Shown piece after piece: positions 27,485 to 39,449 of a stretch of DNA of 63,311 bases. The notes below the pieces were generated by a model. The model did no database searches, was not told where the DNA came from, and worked only from the letters and a program-made list of their open reading frames with translations. Position 1 is the stretch's first letter. Each line of letters starts with the position of its first letter. Source of the DNA: Aedoeadaptatus coxii (GTDB taxonomy: Bacteria; Bacillota; Clostridia; Tissierellales; Peptoniphilaceae). The translations under genes were made by a program, and so were the position numbers. The stretch lies in NCBI RefSeq assembly GCF_001553115.1, contig NZ_KQ960154.1, forward strand, positions 1-63,311. Reading direction: 5' to 3'.

Positions 27485-27841
27485 CTATAGTTTAGGAACT
27501 ACCGAATTATTATCTATACCATTTTTAGTAATATCCAACCTTGCAACTTTGATTTTATTTAGCAATTTCCTACGACCATTAGGAAATGTATCAATATATA
27601 AACTCATTAGCCTAGAAAAACTGGTGTCTAAATCAACTTTCTTATTTGTCTTATCTTCTATCTCACATAAAATACTTGTGTAAAATGATTCAGAAAAAAC
27701 AGATTTTGACTCTGTGTTTATACCTGCACCACAAAAAAGAACTAAATTGTTTTTCAAAACGGACTCAATAATCTCTTCAGGCATATCAAAATTTTTATTA
27801 TTTTTATAAATCATACATTCACAAGGTTCATACACATTCAA
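27485..27841 (-). pseudogene. Truncated SIR2-like NADase domain protein
   Basis: About 118 codons from a TTG at 27841, preceded by AGGAGG. An in-frame upstream ATG at 27874 has no site of its own. Residues LKNNLVLFCGAGINTESKS match the NAD-binding glycine motif of SIR2-like defence proteins, followed by SRLMSLYIDTFPNGRRKLLNKI. The frame then stops. The usual downstream parts of the SIR2 fold, including the VTTN-type motif and catalytic His, are missing, and no continuation exists in other frames before the OLD gene. It is probably a deletion remnant. Confidence 0.65.
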
Positions 27842-27981
27842 ACTTTTTCCTCCTATTCTCTTCCTTTCCATCAATTTTATAAAAATACTAATGATAATTT
27901 TTTACTAACTTTCTTCTATTTAATAGTCCTACTCCCACTTTACTTTTTTTAATATTAGTAAAAATATCTCTTCTAAAACAT

Positions 27982-29592
27982 CTACCTATTACCGTTGTCT
28001 TTTACTATTTTATTAATGAAATAATCATCTTCATGAATTTTAATATCTTTGAAAAATGCTCTTTTTTCACCTTTTGAAAGGCCACTACTAATCATCTTTA
28101 AAATTTGCCTTTCTTCCCATTTATCTGCGCGATAATAGTAATCTCTAATTTCAAGCAATTCTCCTCTCGATAGCTTTCCATCTAAAGACTCCAATAATGC
28201 TCTTCCAATATAATCTCCTGAATTTCTCTTCAAATTTCTAAACGAATTTAACAAAATTTCTTTATTTTCAAGTAAATTAGTAGAATATATTCGCACTAAA
28301 TACACTTGAATATATTCTGGTACGTCCACATCTGTCATCCATTCTTCAAAATCATTTTGAATTTTAACTAAATCTTCCTTACCAATACCTTGGCATTTTA
28401 TTACAGCATCAATAAAATAAGGTATAAATTGAGGAAATTTTTTTATTATATTAGGAAGTTCCGTCAATCTTCTGTATTCTTCTTTTGCAATAATAGTACG
28501 CATAATTGTGGTAATCGCTTTTTCTTCAATAAGCATGCTATTATTAGCATCATTAATAAGCTCATCCAAGTCATTCTCTTTTAATTTTTCAATTTCTGCG
28601 TTAGACAATTTTCTAAATTTGCTAGGAATTAGACCTGAATAACCTCTTATTATTTTAGGAAGATTTGGCTGCTTATCATCAACTTCGTCAAGAGTAACAT
28701 CATTTTGAGCACTATTAACATCACTACTAAGATTTTGTTTGTTATAGTTTGAAATATCTTTAACTTTAGTTTTTTGAGTATTTAAAAACATACCTTCTTT
28801 GCTTAATTTTAAAGTTAATAAAGCAAGATTACTGTGAGCTTCAAATGCGTTTTTAGCAAAAATCCTATAATCATCCACAAATCGGCAGAAGTCAATTCCT
28901 TTTGAAAAAAGATAGTTATCTACTTCGATTAAAGCAACCTCTGCAAGTATCCTTGAAGCATTAGAACCAACAGGTAACCCATAAGAATCTCTATTTGCCC
29001 AGTACAATAATAATTCATTAATTAAAGATATTATATCCACATCAATCTTTGGATTAGATCTTAGAATAGATTCAATTCTATGAATATTTAATCTATCATA
29101 AAAATTTGATATGTCACACTCCACTACAACTTTATTCTTAGTATATTTGCTTTTTTCCAATGTTCTTTGTCTAAAGGCAGTGTAATGAAATTTGCCATCA
29201 AAAAGTTTACCTTTAAAACTTCCAAATCTATAAGAAAAGACTCTATTTTTACTCTTGTTTATTCTCATTTTTTCTATCTCATCAGCAATACTAATTACCA
29301 ATGTTAAATATACAATTTCATCATAAATGTCAATTAAAGCACATTTCCTATAATCTGACAAACTCTTCTTTGGCACCAATACATGCCCTAATTTATGAAC
29401 TTTTAGTTCTGAAAATTTATTTTTTTGAATATAAGAGCAAACCATACTGCATAATTCTTCTCTTACTTCCTCATCTTTTAGATAATCAATTTCAAAAGCT
29501 CGATTAAACAATTCTACATCTGTCGTTCCTTCATACAAAATGTTGTCTATAGCTCTAAAACAGGATTTTCGTAATATTGCTTTCTTTATCAT
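27982..29592 (-). CDS. Reverse transcriptase of the Abi/unknown-group (DRT-like) type
   Basis: The 536-residue protein has RT motifs in the first ~310 residues: motif A CDISNFYDRL (Asp160), motif B GLPVGSNASRILAE (205-218) and motif C RFVDDYRIF (Asp240-Asp241). The remaining ~220 residues are helical and repeat-like (e.g. EYIQVYLVRIYSTN), resembling the alpha-helical extensions of AbiA/AbiK/UG reverse transcriptases. Group II intron maturase and endonuclease domains are absent, and so are typical retron motifs. GGAGG lies 13 nt before the ATG. Antiphage defence is inferred from family and context. Confidence 0.85.
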   Translation of the reverse strand: MIKKAILRKSCFRAIDNILYEGTTDVELFNRAFEIDYLKDEEVREELCSMVCSYIQKNKFSELKVHKLGHVLVPKKSLSDYRKCALIDIYDEIVYLTLVISIADEIEKMRINKSKNRVFSYRFGSFKGKLFDGKFHYTAFRQRTLEKSKYTKNKVVVECDISNFYDRLNIHRIESILRSNPKIDVDIISLINELLLYWANRDSYGLPVGSNASRILAEVALIEVDNYLFSKGIDFCRFVDDYRIFAKNAFEAHSNLALLTLKLSKEGMFLNTQKTKVKDISNYNKQNLSSDVNSAQNDVTLDEVDDKQPNLPKIIRGYSGLIPSKFRKLSNAEIEKLKENDLDELINDANNSMLIEEKAITTIMRTIIAKEEYRRLTELPNIIKKFPQFIPYFIDAVIKCQGIGKEDLVKIQNDFEEWMTDVDVPEYIQVYLVRIYSTNLLENKEILLNSFRNLKRNSGDYIGRALLESLDGKLSRGELLEIRDYYYRADKWEERQILKMISSGLSKGEKRAFFKDIKIHEDDYFINKIVKDNGNR

Positions 29593-29614
29593 ATACTTCT
29601 AAAAACCTCCTCTA

Positions 29615-29755
29615 TCAACACCCAACTACTGTCATTCTTTTAAATCCTAATTCACTATAAAATTTTTTAGTCCAATAAATATCAAAAACTGATAATTCAG
29701 GAATTATTCTATTAAAATTGATATTCTTCCTCGACAAATAAAATTTATCTATTTG
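29615..29755 (-). pseudogene. Open remnant (46 codons) without a start, upstream of the RT gene
   Basis: A minus-strand frame bounded by stops encodes a protein-like tail containing NRIIPELSVFDIYWTKKFYS and ending MTVVGC. No ATG, GTG or TTG with a ribosome site begins it. It ends 22 nt before the reverse transcriptase start. It is best read as the 3' remnant of a lost gene, not recognised. Confidence 0.3.
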
Positions 29756-29768
29756 TTATTTGAAATTG

Positions 29769-30615
29769 TTATTTCTTTCCCTCTAATTTTTTAATATCAC
29801 TTTCACCAAGTTTTTTAAGTGACATCAATTGTGTTCTAGCAAGATTCCTTAGCTCTATCATTCTTTCTTTTTGATCTATACCTTTACCAATAAAAATTGC
29901 ATTATAGCTTTCCATATTTGCAAGCACCAATAACTCATTTAAACTTGCATAGTCTCTCATATTATCTTTTAAATCCTGATTTTCTTCACGCCACTCTTTA
30001 GCAGTTTTATTAAATATATGCTACATTTAGCATATCCGCTTCACAAGCATACTTGAATGATAATTGTTCAATGGTCAAATCTTTAAGAAGGTGTTCTTTT
30101 ATTGCATCTGCATGAATTTTATAATTAATTTTTGATATTTCTCTATGGAGATTCCAAGTTAATGATAATCTTGAGTTTTCATCTTCTTTTAATCTTTTGT
30201 AATCTTGAATAATATATAGCTTAAATTCCGGAAAAAGCCAAGATGCAAATTCCATAGCTATATCATAATGAGCATAGGTTCCACCATATCTGCCTGCTTT
30301 TGAAACTATACCTATAGCATCTGTAGATTCTATCCATTTTCCTGGGGTCATTGTGAATCTATTTAAACCGGCTTCATTTCTAAACGTGTCGAATTGCACA
30401 CGGTTAATATTTGGATTATTAAGTGCTTCCCATAATCCTATAAATTCAAGAGTATTTCTATTTCTCATCCAATTTTGAATTACAAATCTTGGATCATCTG
30501 TATTTTTATATTTTGCTATATCCGTTAAGCTTATATAGTCATTCTTAAAATCTTCTGTGTAAACCTCAATATCAAAACCTTTAGCAAAAATTTTTTCTTT
30601 TTTAATTTTAGACAA
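29769..30615 (-). pseudogene. KilA-N domain protein, split by a frameshift
   Basis: The 5' part (30615-30010) encodes a KilA-N DNA-binding domain: NDYISLTDIAKYKN, VIQNWMRNRNTLEFIGLWE, GRYGGTYAHYDIAMEFASWL. It ends at TAA in ...MLNVAYI. One base later, in another frame, the family's C-terminal part continues without a gap: IFNKTAKEWREENQDLK and then MRDYASLNELLVLANMESYN to 29769. A single-base change in the TATATTTAA stretch near 30010-30022 explains this. KilA-N proteins are common in phages and defence islands. Confidence 0.8.
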
Positions 30616-30663
30616 TACACTCCCTCCTTATTCCAGCTTAATCTTTATTACTTGTATTATAAC

Positions 30664-30698
30664 AAAAAAAGGTCAGAGCACCGTATGCTTCCTGACCT
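30664..30698 (-). terminator. Intrinsic terminator (minus strand)
   Basis: AGGTCAG...CTGACCT, 7-bp stem, followed by a T7 run on the minus strand. It would stop read-through from the guaA side before the KilA-N gene. Confidence 0.75.
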
Positions 30699-30871
30699 AA
30701 TCTTAGGATTAAATCGTGTATATCAAATCACTAATTATCAAATGTTATAATCCAATTTTTACCTATATATATTCTTTTCCTTTCGTTATATCCTATTTTT
30801 TCCTTTATTTTGCTATACAATTGAAATATCTATCAAAAGTTCTATCACTTTCTTTTCAGTCTTCTTCAAAC

Positions 30872-30887
30872 CGACAATTTATTGTCG
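30872..30887. promoter_or_regulatory. 16-bp palindrome, possible operator
   Basis: CGACAATTTATTGTCG (7-bp arms, TT centre) lies in the 466-bp gene-free stretch between the KilA-N gene and guaA. No owner is evident. The rest of that stretch is AT-rich with two hairpins and no supported gene. Confidence 0.3.
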
Positions 30888-30911
30888 CTTTTAACTGTAC
30901 AATCTATCAAA

Positions 30912-30949
30912 TAAAAAAGACCATAACACTTAAGCTATGGTCTAATTTT
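30912..30949. terminator. Bidirectional terminator downstream of guaA
   Basis: AGACCATA...TATGGTCT, 8-bp stem, with A6 before and TTTTT after. It lies about 130 bp beyond the guaA stop. Confidence 0.75.
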
Positions 30950-31081
30950 TTGTCCTCATGTAAACCACTTGGAACTATTATTTAGTTTATTCTTTTTTAC
31001 TTCCAGTACCATTTGAGTACCAGTAGCCATTTTTTATTCTCTCTATAGCTTGTAATTAAGCCGTTTTATAAAATTTTGCTA

Positions 31082-32614
31082 CTACTCCCATTCAATGGTT
31101 GCCGGGGGTTTGGAGGTAATATCGTAGACGATGCGGTTAATGTGTTCCACTTCGTTGACGATTCTCACGCTCACTTTATCCAGCACTTCGTAGGGGATGC
31201 GCGCCCAATCGGCGGTCATAAAGTCGGAGGTGGTGACGGCGCGAAGGGCCAGTGTGTAATCGTAGGTTCTGAAGTCGCCCATAACGCCGACGCTTCGGTT
31301 GTTGGTTAAGACGGCGAAGTATTGGTTGATGTCGCGATCGATGCCGGCTTTTGCAATTTCGTCGCGGAAGATATAGTCAGCTTCGCGAAGAATGTCGAGT
31401 TTTTCTTCGGTGATTTCGCCGATAACGCGTATGGCGAGGCCGGGTCCCGGGAAGGGTTGGCGCCAAACGAGTTTCGGATCTAATCCGATGGTTTCGCCCA
31501 GTTGTCTTACTTCGTCTTTAAAAAGATCGCGCAGAGGTTCGATTAAGCCTTTGAAATCCACGACGGCGGGAAGGCCGCCGACGTTGTGGTGGCTTTTGAT
31601 GACCGCTGCATCGCCTGCGCCGCTTTCGATGACGTCGGGATAGATGGTGCCTTGGGCTAAAAAGTCCACGGCGCCTATTTTTTTGCCTTCGTCTTCGAAG
31701 ACGCGAATAAATTCTTCGCCGATGATTTTACGTTTTTCTTCCGGTTCGACCACGCCTTTTAAACGGCCTAGGAAGCGATCTTTGGCATCCACGTGAATAA
31801 AGTGCATGCCCGTATCTTTAAAGGCTTCTTCTACTTCTTTGCCTTCGTCTTTGCGCATGAGGCCGTGATCGACGAAGATGCAGGTAAGTTGATCGCCAAT
31901 GGCATCTGCCAGGAGTTTGGCGCACACGGAGGAATCCACGCCGCCTGAAAGGGCGAGGACGACTTTTTGATCGCCGACTTTTTTCTGTATGGCCGCTTTG
32001 GCTTCTTTGGCGTAGTCTTTCATGTTCCAATCGCCTTTGGCGCCACACACTTTTTTCAGGAAGTTGTCGATCATGTCGTGTCCGTTTTCCGTGTGGTTCA
32101 CTTCGGCGTGGAATTGGATAGCGTATATGTTTTTGTCGCGGTTTTCCATGGCCGCCACAGGGCAGCTGTCGGTTGAGGCGACGGTGCGGAACCCTTCGGG
32201 GAGTTCTTTTACGTAATCGATGTGGCTCATCCATGTGGTTTGTTCCACTTGCAAGCCGTCGAACAGTTTGCTCGCCGGATCCACCATGGTTTTGGTTTTT
32301 CCGAATTCGCGACGATCGGATTTTTCTACGACGCCGCCCAGGTTTTTCGCCACGAGCTGCATGCCGTAGCATATGCCTAAAATGGGGATGCCGAGGCTGA
32401 AGATTTCCGAATCGATGTCCGGGCTTTTTTCGTCGTAAACACTATTGGGGCCGCCTGTAAAGATGAGGCCGATGGGCTTTTCCTGTTTAATGGCTTCCCA
32501 CGCTTTTTTATAGGGAACGACTTCGGCGTAGACGTTTTTTTCCCGTACCCGACGGGTAATGAGCTGATTGTATTGACCGCCGAAATCGACGACCAGTATT
32601 TTTTCTCTATCCAT
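31082..32614 (-). CDS. guaA: GMP synthase (glutamine-hydrolysing)
   Basis: GuaA converts XMP, glutamine and ATP into GMP. The 510-residue protein has an N-terminal glutamine amidotransferase with Cys82 (GICYGMQ), His169 and Glu171. Here the usual FHPEV reads FHAEV. An ATP pyrophosphatase domain follows (LSGGVDSSV at 222-230), then the C-terminal dimerisation domain with [11 protein letters not shown]. The ATG is preceded by AGGAGG and a TATAAT-like -10 (32643-32638). The gene end abuts the accessory island. Confidence 0.97.
   Translation of the reverse strand: MDREKILVVDFGGQYNQLITRRVREKNVYAEVVPYKKAWEAIKQEKPIGLIFTGGPNSVYDEKSPDIDSEIFSLGIPILGICYGMQLVAKNLGGVVEKSDRREFGKTKTMVDPASKLFDGLQVEQTTWMSHIDYVKELPEGFRTVASTDSCPVAAMENRDKNIYAIQFHAEVNHTENGHDMIDNFLKKVCGAKGDWNMKDYAKEAKAAIQKKVGDQKVVLALSGGVDSSVCAKLLADAIGDQLTCIFVDHGLMRKDEGKEVEEAFKDTGMHFIHVDAKDRFLGRLKGVVEPEEKRKIIGEEFIRVFEDEGKKIGAVDFLAQGTIYPDVIESGAGDAAVIKSHHNVGGLPAVVDFKGLIEPLRDLFKDEVRQLGETIGLDPKLVWRQPFPGPGLAIRVIGEITEEKLDILREADYIFRDEIAKAGIDRDINQYFAVLTNNRSVGVMGDFRTYDYTLALRAVTTSDFMTADWARIPYEVLDKVSVRIVNEVEHINRIVYDITSKPPATIEWE
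31083..31093. repeat. guaA-end copy of the 11-bp direct repeat
   Basis: TACTCCCATTC at the extreme 3' end of guaA, repeated at 25394-25404. It marks one possible boundary of the accessory island. Confidence 0.35.
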
Positions 32615-32699
32615 GGATTTACCTCCTATTTCGTTTTATTATAGCATAATCTTTTTCTCTCATGGATCGTAACCTTTTCATAGCGTATTAATAAAATTA

Positions 32700-32708
32700 T
32701 GGTATACT
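32700..32708 (+). promoter_or_regulatory. Extended -10 promoter of the XRE-cupin regulator
   Basis: TGGTATACT (TGn plus TATACT at 32703-32708) lies 33 bp upstream of the ATG, with no clear -35. Confidence 0.6.
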
Positions 32709-32741
32709 ATGTTTAATATATATATTTAAAGGAGGTGTCCT

Positions 32742-33299
32742 ATGTCGAGAAAGTTTTCCGGCCATAAAATTCGTGTTTTGCGCAAGGAGCTCGGCATGAG
32801 TATTAAGGAGTTAGCCGAAGCGGCCAATCTGTCGACCGGGCTTATTAGCCAAATCGAACGGGATCTCGTTTCCCCCTCTGTCAATGCCATGCTTCGCATT
32901 GTCGATGCTTTGCATACGACCATGGGTGAATTTTTTGAAGATATGCCTTCGCACAAGCGGCCTGTTATTTATCGCTGCGGGGAGCATAAAATGATCGATG
33001 AAGAGGGAATGCGGCGCAGGGTGCGGGTGCTTTCGCCGCCAAAGCATATCCACTATCAAGTGGTGGAAATTCGCTTTGAACCTACGGAAGATCCGGATGA
33101 TGCGGTTTTATCCAGCCACGAAGGGCAGGAATTCGGCTTCGTCCTTTCCGGCAGCCTCACTGTCGTCATCGACGATGTTCCCTACGACGTTCAATCCGGC
33201 GACAGTATTGCCTTCGACGCCACCTCTTTGCATACGTATATTAACTCTTCCAAGGAGCCTTGCCTTGCCCTTTGGACTTATACTGTGCCCATTTACTAA
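32742..33299 (+). CDS. XRE family regulator with cupin sensor domain
   Basis: The 185-residue protein joins an N-terminal XRE helix-turn-helix (IRVLRKELGMSIKELAEAAN, LISQIERDLVSPSVNAM) to a C-terminal cupin (about 105-180: GQEFGFVLSGSLTVVIDD, SGDSIAFDATSLHTYIN). This PuuR/SinR-like architecture usually senses a small metabolite such as a polyamine or sulfur compound. AAAGGAGG precedes the ATG. It diverges from guaA and shares a convergent terminator with the NUDIX gene; its targets are unknown. Confidence 0.9.
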   Translation: MSRKFSGHKIRVLRKELGMSIKELAEAANLSTGLISQIERDLVSPSVNAMLRIVDALHTTMGEFFEDMPSHKRPVIYRCGEHKMIDEEGMRRRVRVLSPPKHIHYQVVEIRFEPTEDPDDAVLSSHEGQEFGFVLSGSLTVVIDDVPYDVQSGDSIAFDATSLHTYINSSKEPCLALWTYTVPIY

Positions 33300-33302
33300 A
33301 TG

Positions 33303-33338
33303 AAAACAGGTTCACTTACGGTGAGTGAACCTGTTTTT

Positions 33339-33340
<2 letters not shown>
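33303..33340. terminator. Bidirectional convergent terminator
   Basis: AAAACAGGTTCACT pairs with AGTGAACCTGTTTT and is followed by T7. It serves both the plus-strand regulator and the minus-strand NUDIX gene, whose stop codon it overlaps. Confidence 0.9.
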
Positions 33341-37524
<4,184 letters not shown>

Positions 37525-37541
37525 AGTTCCTCCTATAAAAC

Positions 37542-37572
37542 AAAAAATTGGTTCTCCCGAAAGACAACCAAT
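37542..37572 (-). promoter_or_regulatory. Terminator-like hairpin in the glnN leader (possible attenuator)
   Basis: On the minus strand ATTGGTT...AACCAAT (37572-37547) is followed directly by TTTTTTG, just upstream of the glnN ribosome site. Placed between promoter and start, it can act as a transcription attenuator. A second small hairpin (CCCTC/GAGGG, 37588-37608) precedes it. Confidence 0.55.
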
Positions 37573-37617
37573 ATAAAAAACCTATAAGCCCTCCCGATAA
37601 GAGGGGTGTTTTCTTTT

Positions 37618-37646
37618 ATAATAGTCAAAACATTTTTTGATGTCAA
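37618..37646 (-). promoter_or_regulatory. Promoter of glnN
   Basis: TTGACA (37646-37641), 17-bp spacer, TATTAT (37623-37618) on the minus strand, giving a leader of about 85 nt. Confidence 0.8.
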
Positions 37647-37704
37647 GAAGTGAGGACTGTGATTTTGATTTTATTGTAAGCGTCTCAAAATTTATCGACT
37701 CTAC

Positions 37705-37732
37705 TTGACAAGATTTTTCCAACTTGTATAAT
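37705..37732 (+). promoter_or_regulatory. Promoter of the proS T-box leader
   Basis: TTGACA (37705-37710), 16-bp spacer and perfect TATAAT (37727-37732). Transcription should start near 37739. Confidence 0.85.
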
Positions 37733-37738
37733 GGACGT

Positions 37739-37957
37739 ATATTCTTTAAACGCTGATGGAGAAAAGTACGTATCTCACCATAACAGGGAGTCGAATTCAC
37801 CGATTGAAAGATTCGACAATGGCACCATACGGAATCCCGCTCCGGAGTTGCTCATAAACTGAGCCGTTCATCACGTTACGATGTCGAGAACATCTTTTGA
37901 TGTTGAATTTGGGTGGTACCACGGTTTTTCGTCCCAGAAAAGCCGTGGTTTTTTTAT
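37739..37957 (+). promoter_or_regulatory. T-box riboswitch upstream of proS
   Basis: The conserved T-box sequence TGGGTGGTACCACGG lies at 37910-37924 and is followed by the terminator CCACGG...CCGTGG plus T7 (37919-37955). In stem I, AGTA (37767-37777 region) and GAA (37832-37834) flank a helix CGTAT/ATACG, as in the specifier loop. The next bases read TCCC, giving CCC (Pro, 37836-37838) as the specifier if one base intervenes. Uncharged tRNA-Pro would stabilise the antiterminator and switch on proS. Confidence 0.93.
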
Positions 37958-37973
37958 AGTCTAGGAGGATAAA

Positions 37974-39422
37974 ATGGCTAAAGAAAAAGAAAAATTTGTA
38001 AGAGAGATTACATCCCGCGACGACGATTTCGCGCAATGGTATACCGACGTCGTCTTAAAAGCTGAAATGGCGGATTACGCGCCGGTTAGAGGCTGTATGG
38101 TCATTCGCCCCTATGGTTTTGCCGTATGGGAAAGAATTAAAGAAGAGGCCGATCGCCGCTTTAAGGCCACAGGCCACACCAACGCCTACTTCCCCATGCT
38201 CATTCCCGAACATTTGCTTCAAAAAGAAGTAGAACACTTCGACGGCTTTGCGCCGGAAGTTCTTTGGGTAACCCACGGCGGCGACGAAGAATTGGCCGAA
38301 CGCCTGATCGTGCGCCCCACATCGGAAACCATTATTAACACCATGTACTCCAAATGGGTGCAAACCTACCGGGATCTTCCCCTTTTAATCAACCAATGGT
38401 GCTCCGTATTCCGCTGGGAAAAAACGACGCGCCCCTTCTTAAGAACCGTCGAATTCTTATGGCAAGAAGGCCACACCGTTCACGAAACCTACGAAGATGC
38501 TCAAGAAGAAACCTTGAGAATCCACGAAATCTATCGCCAAGTTATTGAAGATGAAATGGCCGTTCCCGTTATTTTAGGTAAGAAGAGCGATTCCGAACGT
38601 TTCGCCGGCGCCGACGCTACCTACACTTTGGAAGCCATGATGCACGACGGCAAAGCTCTTCAATCGGGTACGAGCCACAACTTGGGCCAAAACTTTGCGA
38701 AAATGTTCGACATTCAATTCCAAGACAGAGAAGGCAAACTCGCCACAGCTTGGACCACGAGCTGGGGTATTTCCACGCGCTTAATCGGCGGCCTTATCAT
38801 GGTTCACGGCGACGACCGCGGCATGGTCATGCCTCCCCACGTCGCGCCGACACAAGTTATTATCGTGCCCATCGCCTTACACAAAGAAGGGGTAAAAGAA
38901 AAAGCCCAAGAACTTTACGATTCCATAAAAGATCGCTTCACCGTCAAACTCGACGACCGCGAAGAATACAGCCCGGGCTGGAAATTCAATCAATGGGAAC
39001 TTAAGGGCGTGCCCCTTCGTATCGAAATCGGACCGAAAGATATCGAAAATAACCAAGTGGTCTTCGTCCGCCGCGATACCAACGAAAAGATCTTCGTTCC
39101 CATGGAAAACCTCGCCGATCAAGTGGACGACATGCTCGAAACCATTCAAAAAGATATGTTCGTCGCCGCCAAAAAGCGGATGGAAGAAAATACCTTTACG
39201 GTTAAAAACTACGACGAATTTAAAGAACGAATGGCCGCCGGCAATCCCTTCTTAAAAGGTATGTGGTGTGGCGACGAAGAATGCGAAGCCGAAATCAAAG
39301 ACGAAACCACGGCCACCATTCGCTGCATCCCCTTCGACGATCAACAAGAAGAAATCGACACCGTCTGTGTCCACTGCGGAAAACCTGCAAAACACATGGT
39401 CTACTACGCAAAGGCATATTAA
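37974..39422 (+). CDS. proS: Prolyl-tRNA synthetase (archaeal/eukaryal type)
   Basis: ProRS charges tRNA-Pro. At 482 residues the enzyme lacks the bacterial editing insertion and has the C-terminal zinc-binding region (WCGDEECEAEIK, IRCIPFD, VCVHCGKPAK), both marks of the ProS type 3 (archaeal/eukaryal) form. Class II motifs include FRWEKTTRPFLRTVEFLWQE and the TSHNLGQNFAKMF region. AGGAGG precedes the ATG. Expression is under the upstream T-box. A strong terminator follows the stop. Confidence 0.96.
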   Translation: MAKEKEKFVREITSRDDDFAQWYTDVVLKAEMADYAPVRGCMVIRPYGFAVWERIKEEADRRFKATGHTNAYFPMLIPEHLLQKEVEHFDGFAPEVLWVTHGGDEELAERLIVRPTSETIINTMYSKWVQTYRDLPLLINQWCSVFRWEKTTRPFLRTVEFLWQEGHTVHETYEDAQEETLRIHEIYRQVIEDEMAVPVILGKKSDSERFAGADATYTLEAMMHDGKALQSGTSHNLGQNFAKMFDIQFQDREGKLATAWTTSWGISTRLIGGLIMVHGDDRGMVMPPHVAPTQVIIVPIALHKEGVKEKAQELYDSIKDRFTVKLDDREEYSPGWKFNQWELKGVPLRIEIGPKDIENNQVVFVRRDTNEKIFVPMENLADQVDDMLETIQKDMFVAAKKRMEENTFTVKNYDEFKERMAAGNPFLKGMWCGDEECEAEIKDETTATIRCIPFDDQQEEIDTVCVHCGKPAKHMVYYAKAY

Positions 39423-39449
39423 AAAAACAGGCTCTCGGGCCTGTTTTTT
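39422..39449. terminator. Bidirectional terminator, proS/membrane glycosyltransferase
   Basis: AAAACAGGC-TCTC-GGGCCTGTTTTTT, directly after the proS stop and overlapping the end of the convergent gene. Confidence 0.9.

Noticed and set aside
27929-27937. CTACTCCCA, a 9-bp match to the guaA end inside the island
   Set aside because: Too short to separate from chance.
29593-29768. Possible retron msr-msd RNA upstream of the RT
   Set aside because: Only weak AT hairpins, no recognisable inverted repeats or priming G context, and the stretch is open as protein; the RT lacks typical retron motifs.
30716-30985. Plus-strand 89-codon hydrophobic frame
   Set aside because: AT-driven composition, no ribosome site, crosses two hairpins.
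31018-31080. Frame reading IERIKNGYWYSNGTG just after guaA
   Set aside because: Short, closed by a stop upstream and without start or ribosome site; could be a remnant but cannot be supported.
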